Shown here: positions 44,613 to 53,142 of the stretch, in pieces
Numbering within the stretch: position 1 is the first letter of the stretch
Layout of the letters: every line of letters begins with the position of its first letter
NCBI RefSeq assembly: GCF_024172185.1
Contig: NZ_JAMZEC010000001.1
Span: 5,786,001-5,850,000, forward strand
Length of the DNA stretch: 64,000 nucleotides
DNA from: Nonomuraea roseoviolacea subsp. carminata
GTDB lineage: Bacteria; Actinomycetota; Actinomycetes; Streptosporangiales; Streptosporangiaceae
Reading direction: 5' to 3'
The notes under the pieces: model-generated
The model's input: the letters and a program-made list of their open reading frames with translations, nothing else
Database searches by the model: none
Told to the model about the DNA's origin: nothing
Position numbers and translations under genes: made by a program

Positions 44613-44899
44613 CTATCCCTCCTTATTCCTTCCAGGGTTGCGATGGCGACATCCGGAGATGAGCCGCTGGTCGCGGCGGACGACCACCACGCCCGGCCCG
44701 AAGGACGCAGGGTGCGGCGTTCGAGTGGCGAGCGCGGTTTGACCTGGTCGAGGTGCCGGACGCCGTTCGCGTGACGACGGGTTCGACAAGCCAGAGCGGC
44801 GGCCGGCGCTCCCGCTCTGCGGCGATCTCCGGCTGGGGGTGCCGCGCACGCCGCGGTGCGGGCGGAGATCCCCGACCCCGCCCGCACGATCTCGGGTCG

Positions 44900-45856
44900 T
44901 CAGGCGACGACGAGGGCCTCGGCCCTGAACTCGCGGCCGGCGACGATTTCGGAGACGAACCCGTCGGGGCCGACGGGGCGGTCGCCGATCAGGGTGACCC
45001 GGTGCAGCGTGCGCTGGACGTCGAGGTGGTCGAGGTCGGACGGGGCGAGGTGGGCGGTGGCCCGGTTGTCCCAGAAGGCGACGCTACCCGGCTGCCAGCG
45101 GAAGCGGACGGTGTACTCGGGACGGGTGATCTGCTCGTACAGCAACTCCAGGACGCGACGGCTCTCCCGAGCCGAGAGGCCGACGATGTGGTCGGTGAAG
45201 CCCGGGTTGACGAACAGCGCCCGCTCACCGGTCTCGGGATGCACCCGCACCACCGGATGCACGGAGACCAGCAGATTGTCGTTGATCCGCTTGACCAGTT
45301 CGCCGTCCTCGTCGGTGGTCTGGTAGCCGGCGAGGAAGCGGTGCTCGGCGCGCAGGCCGTCCACGAAGTCGCGTAGGGGCGCCGACAAGCCCTCGTAGGC
45401 GGCGACCAGGTTGGTCCACTGGGTGTCACCGCCGAACTCGGGGACGGTCTCGGCGCGCAGGATCGAGGCGGCGGGCGGGTTGACGGCGGCGGTGACGTCG
45501 GTGTGCCAGCCGGAGTAGTAGGAGTACTGCCGCTTGCGGTACAGCTCGCGGTAGTTCGCGCCGTAGCGTTCCTCGTAGCGGCGCGGGTCGATGGTGAGGA
45601 TCTGCGGGAACTCCTCCGGCGGGGCGTCCTCGTGCGGGTGGGCGTGGGTGAGCTCGCCGAACTGGCGGGCGAAGGCGATCTGGGCGGCGTGGTCGAGGTT
45701 CTGTCCGCGGAAGAAGACCACCTTGTGGGCGAGCAGGGCCTGGCGGATCTCCTCGACCGCGGTGGGGTCGAGGGGGTGGGCGAGATCGACGCCGGTGATC
45801 TCGGCGCCGATGTGCCCGGCGACGCGTTTGACGGCGAGGATGGACGAGGATGACAT
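44900..45856 (-). CDS. TauD/TfdA-family Fe(II)/2-oxoglutarate dioxygenase (1)
   Basis: 318 aa. The facial triad is visible: SGWHTDVTAA (HxD) and LHRVTLIGDRP (distal His, with the 2-oxoglutarate-binding Arg after it). GHIGAEITGVDLAHPLD and HKVVFFRGQNLDHAAQIAFA are typical N-terminal blocks. The family releases sulfite from taurine and similar sulfonates, or cleaves alkyl sulfates. GGGAG precedes ATG 45856, and the leader peptide at 45922 lies on the same transcript. Confidence 0.92.
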   Translation of the reverse strand: MSSSSILAVKRVAGHIGAEITGVDLAHPLDPTAVEEIRQALLAHKVVFFRGQNLDHAAQIAFARQFGELTHAHPHEDAPPEEFPQILTIDPRRYEERYGANYRELYRKRQYSYYSGWHTDVTAAVNPPAASILRAETVPEFGGDTQWTNLVAAYEGLSAPLRDFVDGLRAEHRFLAGYQTTDEDGELVKRINDNLLVSVHPVVRVHPETGERALFVNPGFTDHIVGLSARESRRVLELLYEQITRPEYTVRFRWQPGSVAFWDNRATAHLAPSDLDHLDVQRTLHRVTLIGDRPVGPDGFVSEIVAGREFRAEALVVA

Positions 45857-45921
45857 GGTGAAGCGCTCCCTGAAGCTTTGACGGATGTTCGAGCGGAAAC
45901 GGGGATGGCGGGACCCGGAGG

Positions 45922-46002
45922 TCACCGCATGGCACAGAGCGCGCTCGCCTGCCGTCTGAGATCGACGTGGAGACGGGCCACCAGAAGCTCGCTGCTCTTC
46001 AC
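45922..46002 (-). CDS. Leaderless Cys-containing leader peptide 2
   Basis: 26 aa from GTG 46002. Contains LLVARLHVDLRRQASALC followed by AMR and stop, closely matching leader 1. A promoter on the minus strand, TTGACA (46039-46034), 18 bp, CACGAT, ends 7 nt before the GTG. The TauD gene starts 65 nt after its stop. One Cys codon lies four codons before the stop, as expected for a cysteine-sensing leader. Confidence 0.75.
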   Translation of the reverse strand: MKSSELLVARLHVDLRRQASALCAMR

Positions 46003-46084
46003 AAGCCAGATCGTGCGCGCGGAAATCCATGTATGTCAAGTAGGAAATGTTGACTTTAGGGGTCCCTGCTCTTAGCTTCATGGC
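46003..46084. promoter_or_regulatory. Back-to-back leaderless promoters with shared box (promoter 2)
   Basis: Rightward: TTGACT 46050-46055, 17 bp, TAGCTT 46073-46078, then ATG 46085. Leftward: TTGACA 46039-46034 and CACGAT, then GTG 46002. Only GTAGGAAATG separates the two -35 boxes, so one protein bound there would affect both transcripts. Confidence 0.75.
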
Positions 46085-47668
46085 ATGACCGATCTCGATG
46101 TCACGGCCGACGTCCTGGTCGCGGGCGGCGGGCCCGCGGGCGCGTGGGCCGCGATCAAGGCCGCCGAGGCGGGTGCCGACGTCGTCCTGGTGGACAAGGG
46201 CTATCTCGGCACGAGCGGTGCCACGGCCGCCGCCGGCACCGGCGTGTGGTACGTCGATCCCGACCCCGCGGCGCGGGAGGAGGCGATGGCCTCCAGGGAG
46301 GCCCTGGGCGGCTACCTCGCCGCCCGGAGCTGGATGGCCCGCGTCCTCGACCAGACCTACGCCAACATGAACGAGCTGGCCGAGGTGAGCCGCTACCCCT
46401 TCCCCGTGGGCGATGACGGCCGTCAGATCAGGCGCGGCCTGCAGGGCCCCGAGTACATGCGCCGCATGCGCATCCGCGCACGCCGCTCGGGGGTGCGCGT
46501 GCTCGATCACAGCCCCATTACCGAGCTGCTGGTGGACGCGGAGGGCGCGGTTGCGGGCGCGGCCGGTTACCGCAGGCAGCACGACCGGTCCTATGGGGTA
46601 CGCGCGGGCGCGGTGGTGCTGGCCACCGGCGGCTGCGCCTTCCTCAGCAAGGCACTCGGCTGCGACGTCAACACCGGTGACGGAGCGCTGTTCGCCGCGG
46701 AGACCGGGGCCGAACTGTCCGGCATGGAGTTCTCCAACGCCTACGCCATCGCCCCCGAGTTCACCTCCGTGACCAAGACCGCCTTCTACTCCTACGCCAC
46801 CTTCTACCACGCCGATGGAAGTGTCCTGGAAGGCGCGGGCAGCACGCGCGGCCGGTCCGTGATCGCGCGAACGCTGCTGTCCGAGCGCGTCTTCTGCCGA
46901 CTCGACCAGGCCGGGGAAGAGATCAGACAGGCGATGCGGCTGGCCCAGCCCAACTTCTTCCTCCCCTTCGACCGCCAGGGCATCGACCCCTTCGCCGAGC
47001 TGTTCCCCGTCACGCTGCTGGCCGAGGGCACCGTGCGCGGGACCGGCGGCATCCGCCTCACCGGCTACGACTGCGCGACCTCCGTCCCCGGACTGTACGC
47101 CGCCGGTGACGCTGCCACCAGGGAGCCGATCTGCGGCGGCTTCACCGGCGGCGGCAGCCACAACGCGGCGTGGGCCATGTCGTCCGGCACCTGGGCGGGG
47201 CAGGCCGCCGCCCGTCACGCCCGCACGTTGGGCCCCCGCGCGGCCAGGCGCGCAGTGACCGGGGCCGGCGGCGCCGGGCTGCGGCCGACCGGCGCCGGCC
47301 GGGCCGGGCACCGCGAGATCGTCGAGGCGGTCCAGGCCGAGGTGCTGCCGTACGAGAAGAACTACCTGCGCCACGGCGACCGGCTCGCGCCCGCGCTGGC
47401 CTCGCTCGATGAGACCTGGACGCGGGCCAGGCAGGCCCTGCGCGCGGATGGCCCCGACGTCGTACGTGCCCGCTCGGCGGCCGCGATGGCGGCCCACGCC
47501 CGCTGGATGTACGCCAGCGCGCTGGCCAGGACCGAGAGCCGCGGCATGCACAAGCGCGAGGACTACCCGGGTTCCGACCCGGCCCAGCACCACCGGCTGA
47601 GCTGCGGCGGGCTCGACGAGGTGTGGGTCGCGCCCGAGACCGGGCGGCCCCTGGCGGTGGCGTCGTGA
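46085..47668 (+). CDS. FAD-binding flavoprotein, AprA/fumarate-reductase-like
   Basis: 527 aa. VLVAGGGPAGAWAAIKAAEA is the dinucleotide fold, GTSGATAAAGTGVWYVDPDP the FAD loop, VVLATGGCAFLSKALGCDVN and DGALFAAETGAELSGMEFSN the catalytic domain, and GLYAAGDAATREPICGGFTG the C-terminal FAD contact. With the ferredoxin that follows it resembles the AprA/AprB pair, but here in an aerobic assimilation setting. The start at 46085 is six bases after the -10, so it is leaderless. Confidence 0.85.
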   Translation: MTDLDVTADVLVAGGGPAGAWAAIKAAEAGADVVLVDKGYLGTSGATAAAGTGVWYVDPDPAAREEAMASREALGGYLAARSWMARVLDQTYANMNELAEVSRYPFPVGDDGRQIRRGLQGPEYMRRMRIRARRSGVRVLDHSPITELLVDAEGAVAGAAGYRRQHDRSYGVRAGAVVLATGGCAFLSKALGCDVNTGDGALFAAETGAELSGMEFSNAYAIAPEFTSVTKTAFYSYATFYHADGSVLEGAGSTRGRSVIARTLLSERVFCRLDQAGEEIRQAMRLAQPNFFLPFDRQGIDPFAELFPVTLLAEGTVRGTGGIRLTGYDCATSVPGLYAAGDAATREPICGGFTGGGSHNAAWAMSSGTWAGQAAARHARTLGPRAARRAVTGAGGAGLRPTGAGRAGHREIVEAVQAEVLPYEKNYLRHGDRLAPALASLDETWTRARQALRADGPDVVRARSAAAMAAHARWMYASALARTESRGMHKREDYPGSDPAQHHRLSCGGLDEVWVAPETGRPLAVAS

Positions 47669-48009
47669 TCGAGATCGTGGCGCGCGACCGGTGCATCGCC
47701 TGCGACAAGTGCATACAGGTCTGCCCGACGGACGTCTTCGAACGAGGGGATGACGGGGTGCCGCTGATTGCGCGGCAGGGCGACTGCCAGACGTGCTTCA
47801 TGTGCGAGGCGTACTGCCCGGTGGACGCCCTCTACGTGGCGCCGGTCGCGCACCCGCTCCCGGAGCCGCCCGATGTGACGGAACTGGCCGAGCGGGGACT
47901 GCTGGGCGGTTACCGCGCGCAGATCGGCTGGGGGTACGGGCGCACTCCGGGTGCGCGGCGGGCGATCGGGCCGGTGCTCCCCGCGGCGTCGCAGGTGATC
48001 ATCTCGTGA
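47665..48009 (+). CDS. Ferredoxin with two [4Fe-4S] clusters, AprB-like
   Basis: 114 aa. RCIACDKCIQVCPTDVFE and CQTCFMCEAYCPVDALYV are two complete CxxCxxCxxxCP motifs. The C-terminal tail of about 45 residues (TELAERGLLGGYRAQIGWGY) resembles the tail by which AprB wraps its partner. GTG start overlapping the flavoprotein stop, so the two subunits are made together. Confidence 0.92.
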   Translation: MIEIVARDRCIACDKCIQVCPTDVFERGDDGVPLIARQGDCQTCFMCEAYCPVDALYVAPVAHPLPEPPDVTELAERGLLGGYRAQIGWGYGRTPGARRAIGPVLPAASQVIIS

Positions 48010-48113
48010 CGGGGCGGCGTCCACGCCGTAGCTGTGTCCTTGGACAGAGTGCCGCCCTTCCGGCCACGCACGACAAGACCATTCGCTGATGAACATCGGA
48101 AAGGTTTTGGCTC

Positions 48114-49226
48114 ATGCCTGTGGAGTTTCTCGGGATCGGCGGGACCAATGACGGCTCGGAGACCTCTCCGCGCTCGGGTTCCTCCTTCGACAAGCAGTAC
48201 ACGCTGCGGCTCGCGCGCGCCCACCAGGAGTACGGCTGGGATCGGGTGCTGTTCGCCTACGGCTCGGGCTCGCCCGATCCGGCTCAGGTGGCCGCCTACG
48301 TGGCGACCAGGGTCGAGGACCTGCAGATCCTGCTGGCGCACCGGCCGAACGTGTCCTACCCGACGTACGCGCTCAAGACCTTCGCCACCCTCGACCAGAT
48401 CAGCGACGGGCGGCTGACGGTGCACTTCATCACCGGCGGCAACGACCACGAGCAGGGCAGGGAGGGCGACGTCCTGACCAAGGACGAGCGTTACTCCCGG
48501 ACCAGGGAGTACATCCAGATCGTCAAGAAGGGCTGGACGTCGAGGGAGCCGTTCGACCACGAGGGCGAGCACTACTCGTTCAGGGATTTCGTCTCGGACG
48601 TGTTCCCGCTGCAGCAGCCCCGGCCCAGGGTGTCCTTCGGTGGATCGTCGGAGGCCGCCTACGCGGCGGGCGGGGCGGAGGCCGACATCTACTGCCTGTG
48701 GGGGGAGCCGCTGGCCGAGACGGCACAGCAGATCGCCTCGGTGAAGCAGGCGGCGTTGCGAGCGGGGCGAAGTGACGTGCCCAAGTTCCAGGTGGCGTTC
48801 CGGCCGATCATAGCGCCGACCGAGGAGCTGGCCTGGGAGAAGGCCCGGCGCATCCTGGGGGATCTGCACCGGGTGGGGGCGAACCGGCGCCGGTTGTCCG
48901 GCCCGCCGCAGAACGCCGGCTCGCAGCGGCTGCTCGAGGTCGCGGCCAAGGGGGAACGGCACGACCGCGCGTTGTGGACGCCGACCGCCGCGGCCACGGG
49001 AGGCGCGGGCAACTCGACGGCGCTCGTGGGCACCCCCGAGATCATCGCCGAGGCCCTGCTGGACTACTACGACCTGGGCGTCGAGATCCTCTCGGCCCGT
49101 GGCTACGACATCCTGGACGACGCCATCGACTTCGGGCGGCATGTGATCCCGCTGGTCCGTGAGGGGGTCGCCGAACGGGACCGGCAGCGGGCGGCACAGG
49201 CGCCGCTGAGCCGGGTCGCGCCATGA
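48114..49226 (+). CDS. LLM monooxygenase, SsuD-like
   Basis: 370 aa. EYGWDRVLFAYGSGSPDPAQ, LAHRPNVSYPTYALKTFATL, GRLTVHFITGGNDHEQGREG and RPRVSFGGSSEAAYAAGGAE are typical of alkanesulfonate monooxygenase relatives. GGAAAGG precedes ATG 48114. Likely co-transcribed with the flavoprotein pair (105-bp gap). Confidence 0.9.
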   Translation: MPVEFLGIGGTNDGSETSPRSGSSFDKQYTLRLARAHQEYGWDRVLFAYGSGSPDPAQVAAYVATRVEDLQILLAHRPNVSYPTYALKTFATLDQISDGRLTVHFITGGNDHEQGREGDVLTKDERYSRTREYIQIVKKGWTSREPFDHEGEHYSFRDFVSDVFPLQQPRPRVSFGGSSEAAYAAGGAEADIYCLWGEPLAETAQQIASVKQAALRAGRSDVPKFQVAFRPIIAPTEELAWEKARRILGDLHRVGANRRRLSGPPQNAGSQRLLEVAAKGERHDRALWTPTAAATGGAGNSTALVGTPEIIAEALLDYYDLGVEILSARGYDILDDAIDFGRHVIPLVREGVAERDRQRAAQAPLSRVAP

Positions 49227-49951
49227 CCGCGCCCGCCCCCTCGACCGTCCTGGACGATCCGGTACGGGCCTCGCTCCTCGGGGCGCACGCCCGTCTCGCC
49301 GAGCGGCGGGGCCGCGTGCTGCGTTATCCCCCCGACGTCTCCGCGTTCCTGTCGATGCCGCCCGCGCCGGGTCCGGCCGACTGGGCCGATGTCGCCGCGC
49401 TGGTGGGACCCGGCGGGCACGTGGCCCTGACCGGCCCGATGCCGGCGGCTCCGGTCGGCTGGGAGGAAGTGATGGACGTTCCGGGCGTCCAGCTCACCGG
49501 TGAGCATGTTGCCGGTGCGGACGACGCCGACGTGGTCCGGCTGGGCCCGGAGGACGTGCCGGAGATGCTGGATCTCGTCGAGCGGACGAAGCCGGGCCCG
49601 TTCCTGCCGCGGACCATCGAACTCGGCGTCTACCTCGGCCTCAGGTTCGGCGGCGTGCTGGTGGCGATGGCCGGCGAACGCCTGCACCCGCCGGGCTGGA
49701 CCGAGATCAGCGCCGTCTGCACCGCCCCCGACCACCGAGGCCGCGGACTGGCGACCAGGCTGGTGCTGGCCGTCGCCGCGGGCATCCGGAACCGGGGCGA
49801 GACGCCGTTCCTGCACGCGGCGGCCGCCAATACCGGCGCGATCCGCCTGTACGAGCGGCTCGGCTTCCGCCTGCGCCGCACCCCGGACTTCCGCGCCGTA
49901 CGTGTTCCGGCGCTGGATCCGTCCCTGGGCACCCCGGTGCCGATCACATGA
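49223..49951 (+). CDS. GNAT-family N-acetyltransferase
   Basis: 242 aa. ISAVCTAPDHRGRGLATRLV is the acetyl-CoA motif A and HAAAANTGAIRLYERLGFRL motif B. The N-terminal half carries FLSMPPAPGPADWADVAALV and looks like the degenerate second GNAT domain seen in FR47-like proteins. Its ATG overlaps the SsuD-like stop. Within a sulfur cluster it may acetylate a thiol or amine product; unproven. Confidence 0.85.
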   Translation: MTAPAPSTVLDDPVRASLLGAHARLAERRGRVLRYPPDVSAFLSMPPAPGPADWADVAALVGPGGHVALTGPMPAAPVGWEEVMDVPGVQLTGEHVAGADDADVVRLGPEDVPEMLDLVERTKPGPFLPRTIELGVYLGLRFGGVLVAMAGERLHPPGWTEISAVCTAPDHRGRGLATRLVLAVAAGIRNRGETPFLHAAAANTGAIRLYERLGFRLRRTPDFRAVRVPALDPSLGTPVPIT

Positions 49952-50051
49952 CCGACGCGAGGGTCGCAGCGCGACCACGGCCGTCGGCACCAGCCGCCCG
50001 TTGTTTCGGCCCTGTCCGGAAGAACAAGGAACGGGGTCTTCCTGGTACGAC

Positions 50052-50306
50052 CTACGAGAACAGTCGTGCGGCGTGACGTAGAGCGTAGGACGCGACCTGG
50101 CGGCCAAGCCTCACCCCGGCCCGGTCGGTGGGGCGGGTGTGGACACCCGACCAGACCCGGGCGTCGACGTTCTCGTCGGTCAGGACCTTCCACGCGGCGT
50201 AGGTGCGAGTGACCCCGGGCGCGGTCGGGCTCGTGAGCTCGAACGGTTCGCGGGAGTGGGAGCCGACCAGCGCGTTCAGCACCTGCTCGGCGGCACCGGC
50301 GCTCAT
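50052..50306 (-). pseudogene. C-terminal fragment of a vanadium haloperoxidase/PAP2-like protein
   Basis: 84 aa. DARVWSGVHTRPTDRAGVRL followed by GRQVASYALRHAA resembles the last vanadate-binding motif region and C-terminal helix of vanadium-dependent haloperoxidases. The N-terminal catalytic domain (hundreds of residues) is absent. The ATG at 50306 overlaps the upstream stop by 4 bp. Either it is a scar or a short protein of new use. Confidence 0.5.
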
Positions 50307-51361
50307 CCGCGCAACAGCGGTAGGAGCCGGTCGCCCTGACGCTTGATCTCCGGCAGATAGGGGGTGTCGGAGAGCACGAAGTGGGTGATGCCGAGGGCCT
50401 GGTACCTGCGCAGCGACTTCGCCACGTCCTCGGCCGAGCCGACCAGCCAGGTCGTGCCCGCGCCGCCGCCGCCGAACTTACCTGGGGTGGTGTAGAGGTT
50501 GTCGTCGAGCACCTCTCCGCGTGCGGCCAGGTCGAGCAGCCGTTGCTGGCCGACGGCGGTGAACCGGTTGGGGTCGCGGGAGATGCCGCCGTTCGCCATC
50601 TGCACGACCTTGGCCTCGGCGTCGGCCCAGGCCTGTTCGGTGGTGTCCCGCACCAGTGTGGTGACCCGCAGCCCGAACTCCAGTGGAGGGTGCTCGCGTC
50701 CGAGCTTCTCGCTGAGCTCCTTGAGCCGCTCGATCCGCTCCCCGATGCCGTCGAGCGGCTCGCCCCAGAAGAGCTGGACGTCGGCCTCCGTGGCGGCCAC
50801 CTTCTCGGCGGTTTCCGAGGCGCCGCCGAAGTAGAGCCGGGGGTGCCGGCGCTCGCCCCGGACGACTGTGCGCGGCACGACGGTGGAGTCGGTGACGGTG
50901 AAGTGCTCGCCGTGGTAGGTGACGTTCTCCTCGGTCCACAGCTTGCGCACGAGCTGGAGGAACTCCTTGGTGCGGGCGTAGCGGTGAGCCTGGTCGCCTT
51001 CGCTGTCGCCGTACGCCGCGAGGTTGTCCTTGCCCGACACGATGTTGATCAGCACCCGTCCCCCGCTGAGATGGTCGAGGGTCGCGGCGGCGGAGGCGAA
51101 CTTCGCCGGATGCCAGTAGCCGGGCCGGACGGCGATCAGCGGCTGGAAAGTCGTCGTCCGCGCGGCCAGGGCGGTGGCGACCGTGAAGGTGTCGGGCCGT
51201 CCCCAGCCGGTGCCGATGAGCGCCCCTGCCCATCCGTGCTCCTCGAGGGCCTTGGCCTGGCTGGTGAGGGTCTCCAGGCTGTTGTGATTCTCGATGACGA
51301 CGTCGCCGCGGTGCCCGGGCTGCGCTTGGTTGGGGATGTACCAGAGGAACCGGAGATTCAT
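50303..51361 (-). CDS. Alkanesulfonate monooxygenase, SsuD-like
   Basis: 352 aa. LRFLWYIPNQAQPGHRGDVV, QPLIAVRPGYWHPAKFASAA, LSGGRVLINIVSGKDNLAAY and PRLYFGGASETAEKVAATEA are close to SsuD, whose Cys54/His228/Arg226-type pocket cleaves alkanesulfonates to aldehyde and sulfite with FMNH2. It lies downstream of ssuCAB and tauD in one direction with a 97-bp gap, so it is probably the enzyme served by that transporter. Confidence 0.9.
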   Translation of the reverse strand: MNLRFLWYIPNQAQPGHRGDVVIENHNSLETLTSQAKALEEHGWAGALIGTGWGRPDTFTVATALAARTTTFQPLIAVRPGYWHPAKFASAAATLDHLSGGRVLINIVSGKDNLAAYGDSEGDQAHRYARTKEFLQLVRKLWTEENVTYHGEHFTVTDSTVVPRTVVRGERRHPRLYFGGASETAEKVAATEADVQLFWGEPLDGIGERIERLKELSEKLGREHPPLEFGLRVTTLVRDTTEQAWADAEAKVVQMANGGISRDPNRFTAVGQQRLLDLAARGEVLDDNLYTTPGKFGGGGAGTTWLVGSAEDVAKSLRRYQALGITHFVLSDTPYLPEIKRQGDRLLPLLRG

Positions 51362-51458
51362 CAGTCGGTCTTCCTGCTCGGTGGTCCAATGACTCAGATC
51401 GCTCTGGCCCGGTGCGTTCGGCCACCGCCTCCGGCAGGCAGGGGGTGGGCCGTTCCCT

Positions 51459-52328
51459 TCAGCGGGGGGACGATGGCCCGAACGGGCGGTCGCCGCGCAG
51501 AGTGATGCGGTGCATGACCCGGTGGGCGGTGCTGTAGTCGCGGTTGGCGTAGTGAGATGTGCTGCGGTTGTCCCACATGGCCACGTCGCCGATGCTCCAG
51601 CGGTGGCGGACGATGTGCTCCGGCTTGGTCAGGTGAGCGTAGAGCAGGTCGAGGATGTGACGGCTCTCGGCCTCGGAGACGCCGACGACGTGCGAGGTGA
51701 AGCCGGGGTTGACGAACAGGCCCTTGCGTCCGGTCTCGGGGTGGACGCGTACGACGGGGTGCTCCACCGGGTCCAGCCGGGTGACGACCTCGCCGTCCCA
51801 GACGCTGCCCTTGCCGCCGCGCCGCTGGGCCAGGTAGTAGCCGAACTCCCGGTTGCCGTCGTGCACCGCGGTGAGCTGGTCGGCCAGTTCCCGTACGGGC
51901 GCGGCAAGGGAGTCGTAGGCGAGCTGGCTGTCGGCCCAGCTCGTGTCCCCGCCGGTGGGAGGCAGGACCACGGCACGCAGGATCGAGCCGAGCGGTGGGC
52001 GGGGCATGAAGGTGACGTCGGTGTGCCAGACGTCGGCGAAGCCGTTGTCGGCGCTGTCGAGCGCGTAGATCTCCGGGTGCGCCTCGTCCACGCCGCCGAC
52101 GACGGGGTGGGATGCGGTCAGCTCGCCGAGGCGGCGGCCCAGGGCGACTTGGCCGTCCTCGTCGAGGGTCTGCCCGGAGAAGAAGAGCACCTTCCGCTGG
52201 ACGAGTGCGGCTCGTACCGCGGCCAGCTCCTCGTCGTCGGCGGTTGCCAGGTCGAGCCCTTCTATCTGAGCGCCGAAGTGCGGTCCGAGCGGGCGCAGGG
52301 TGAGCTTGGCGGCCAGGGGTGTGGACAT
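51459..52328 (-). CDS. TauD/TfdA-family dioxygenase (2)
   Basis: 289 aa. ADVWHTDVTFMPRPPLGSIL supplies HxD, HRVMHRITLRGDRPFGPS the distal His and Arg. LRPLGPHFGAQIEGLDLATA and RKVLFFSGQTLDEDGQVALG are N-terminal blocks. It is shorter than the paralogue at 44900 (about 30% fewer inserts in the lid). It is 22 bp after the ssuB stop. Confidence 0.92.
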   Translation of the reverse strand: MSTPLAAKLTLRPLGPHFGAQIEGLDLATADDEELAAVRAALVQRKVLFFSGQTLDEDGQVALGRRLGELTASHPVVGGVDEAHPEIYALDSADNGFADVWHTDVTFMPRPPLGSILRAVVLPPTGGDTSWADSQLAYDSLAAPVRELADQLTAVHDGNREFGYYLAQRRGGKGSVWDGEVVTRLDPVEHPVVRVHPETGRKGLFVNPGFTSHVVGVSEAESRHILDLLYAHLTKPEHIVRHRWSIGDVAMWDNRSTSHYANRDYSTAHRVMHRITLRGDRPFGPSSPR

Positions 52329-52350
52329 GTGCGCTCCTGTTCTGTGGTGG

Positions 52351-53142
52351 TCATCCGGCGGCGTCGCGGACGGCATGGCTGACGGTGGCACGCAGGGCCG
52401 CGTACTCGGGGAGGGCGCGGAGTTCGTCGGGCTCCAGGCCGGTGCGGGGCAGAGGGACGTCGAGGTCGAGGGCGATCTGGCCGGGCCTGCTGGTGAGCAC
52501 GACGACGCGGCTGCCGAGGAAGACCGCCTCCTCGACGCTGTGGGTGACGAACACGGAGGTGCGGCCCGTCTGCTCACTGACCCGGCGCAGGTCCTCCTGC
52601 AGCCGCTCGCGGGTGAGCGCGTCCAGGGCCGCGAACGGCTCGTCGAGCAGCAGCAGCGGATTGTCGCCCGCCAGCGCCCTGGCGATGGCCACGCGCTGTT
52701 GCTGACCGCCGGAGAGCTGCCAGGTCCGGCGGTGGGCCACGTTGTGCAGGCCGACCCGTTCCAGGAGTTCCGGCACCCGGCGGGCGCGTTCCTCGCGGGG
52801 GACGCCGGCGTAGCGCAGCGCGAGCCCGACGTTGCCGCCCACGCTCTTCCAAGGGAACAGCCGGGGCTGCTGGAACACGATCCCGGCGCCGGCGCCGGGC
52901 ACTGGCGGAGCTCCGGCGGTGCGGACGACGCCGGCGGTGGGCCGCTCGAAGCCGGCGATCAGGCGCAGCAGCGTGCTCTTGCCGCAGCCGGACGCCCCGA
53001 CGATCACGAGGAACGAGCCCCGGGGGACGTCCAGCGAGATCGGGCCGAGCGCGGTCACGGCGTCCACGCCCGTCCCGTACACGTGCACGACCTCCTCCAC
53101 GTGCACGGCGGCGTCCGTACCGAGCTCAAGGGGTGAGGACAT
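52351..53142 (-). CDS. ssuB: Sulfonate ABC transporter ATPase, SsuB-like
   Basis: 263 aa. Walker A VIVGASGCGKSTLLRLIAGF, Q-loop GIVFQQPRLFPWKSV, signature WQLSGGQQQRVAIARAL, Walker B LLLLDEPFAALDALTR, H-loop FVTHSVEEAVFL. This is the nitrate/taurine/sulfonate (TauB/SsuB) class. Its start overlaps ssuA by 17 bp. Confidence 0.9.
   Translation of the reverse strand: MSSPLELGTDAAVHVEEVVHVYGTGVDAVTALGPISLDVPRGSFLVIVGASGCGKSTLLRLIAGFERPTAGVVRTAGAPPVPGAGAGIVFQQPRLFPWKSVGGNVGLALRYAGVPREERARRVPELLERVGLHNVAHRRTWQLSGGQQQRVAIARALAGDNPLLLLDEPFAALDALTRERLQEDLRRVSEQTGRTSVFVTHSVEEAVFLGSRVVVLTSRPGQIALDLDVPLPRTGLEPDELRALPEYAALRATVSHAVRDAAG

Noticed and set aside
44613..44899. A third Cys leader peptide before the LLM gene at 44612
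   Set aside because: All minus-strand frames were read; none has the HVD/ASA-x-C pattern or the promoter box. The gene has a strong conventional ribosome binding site instead.
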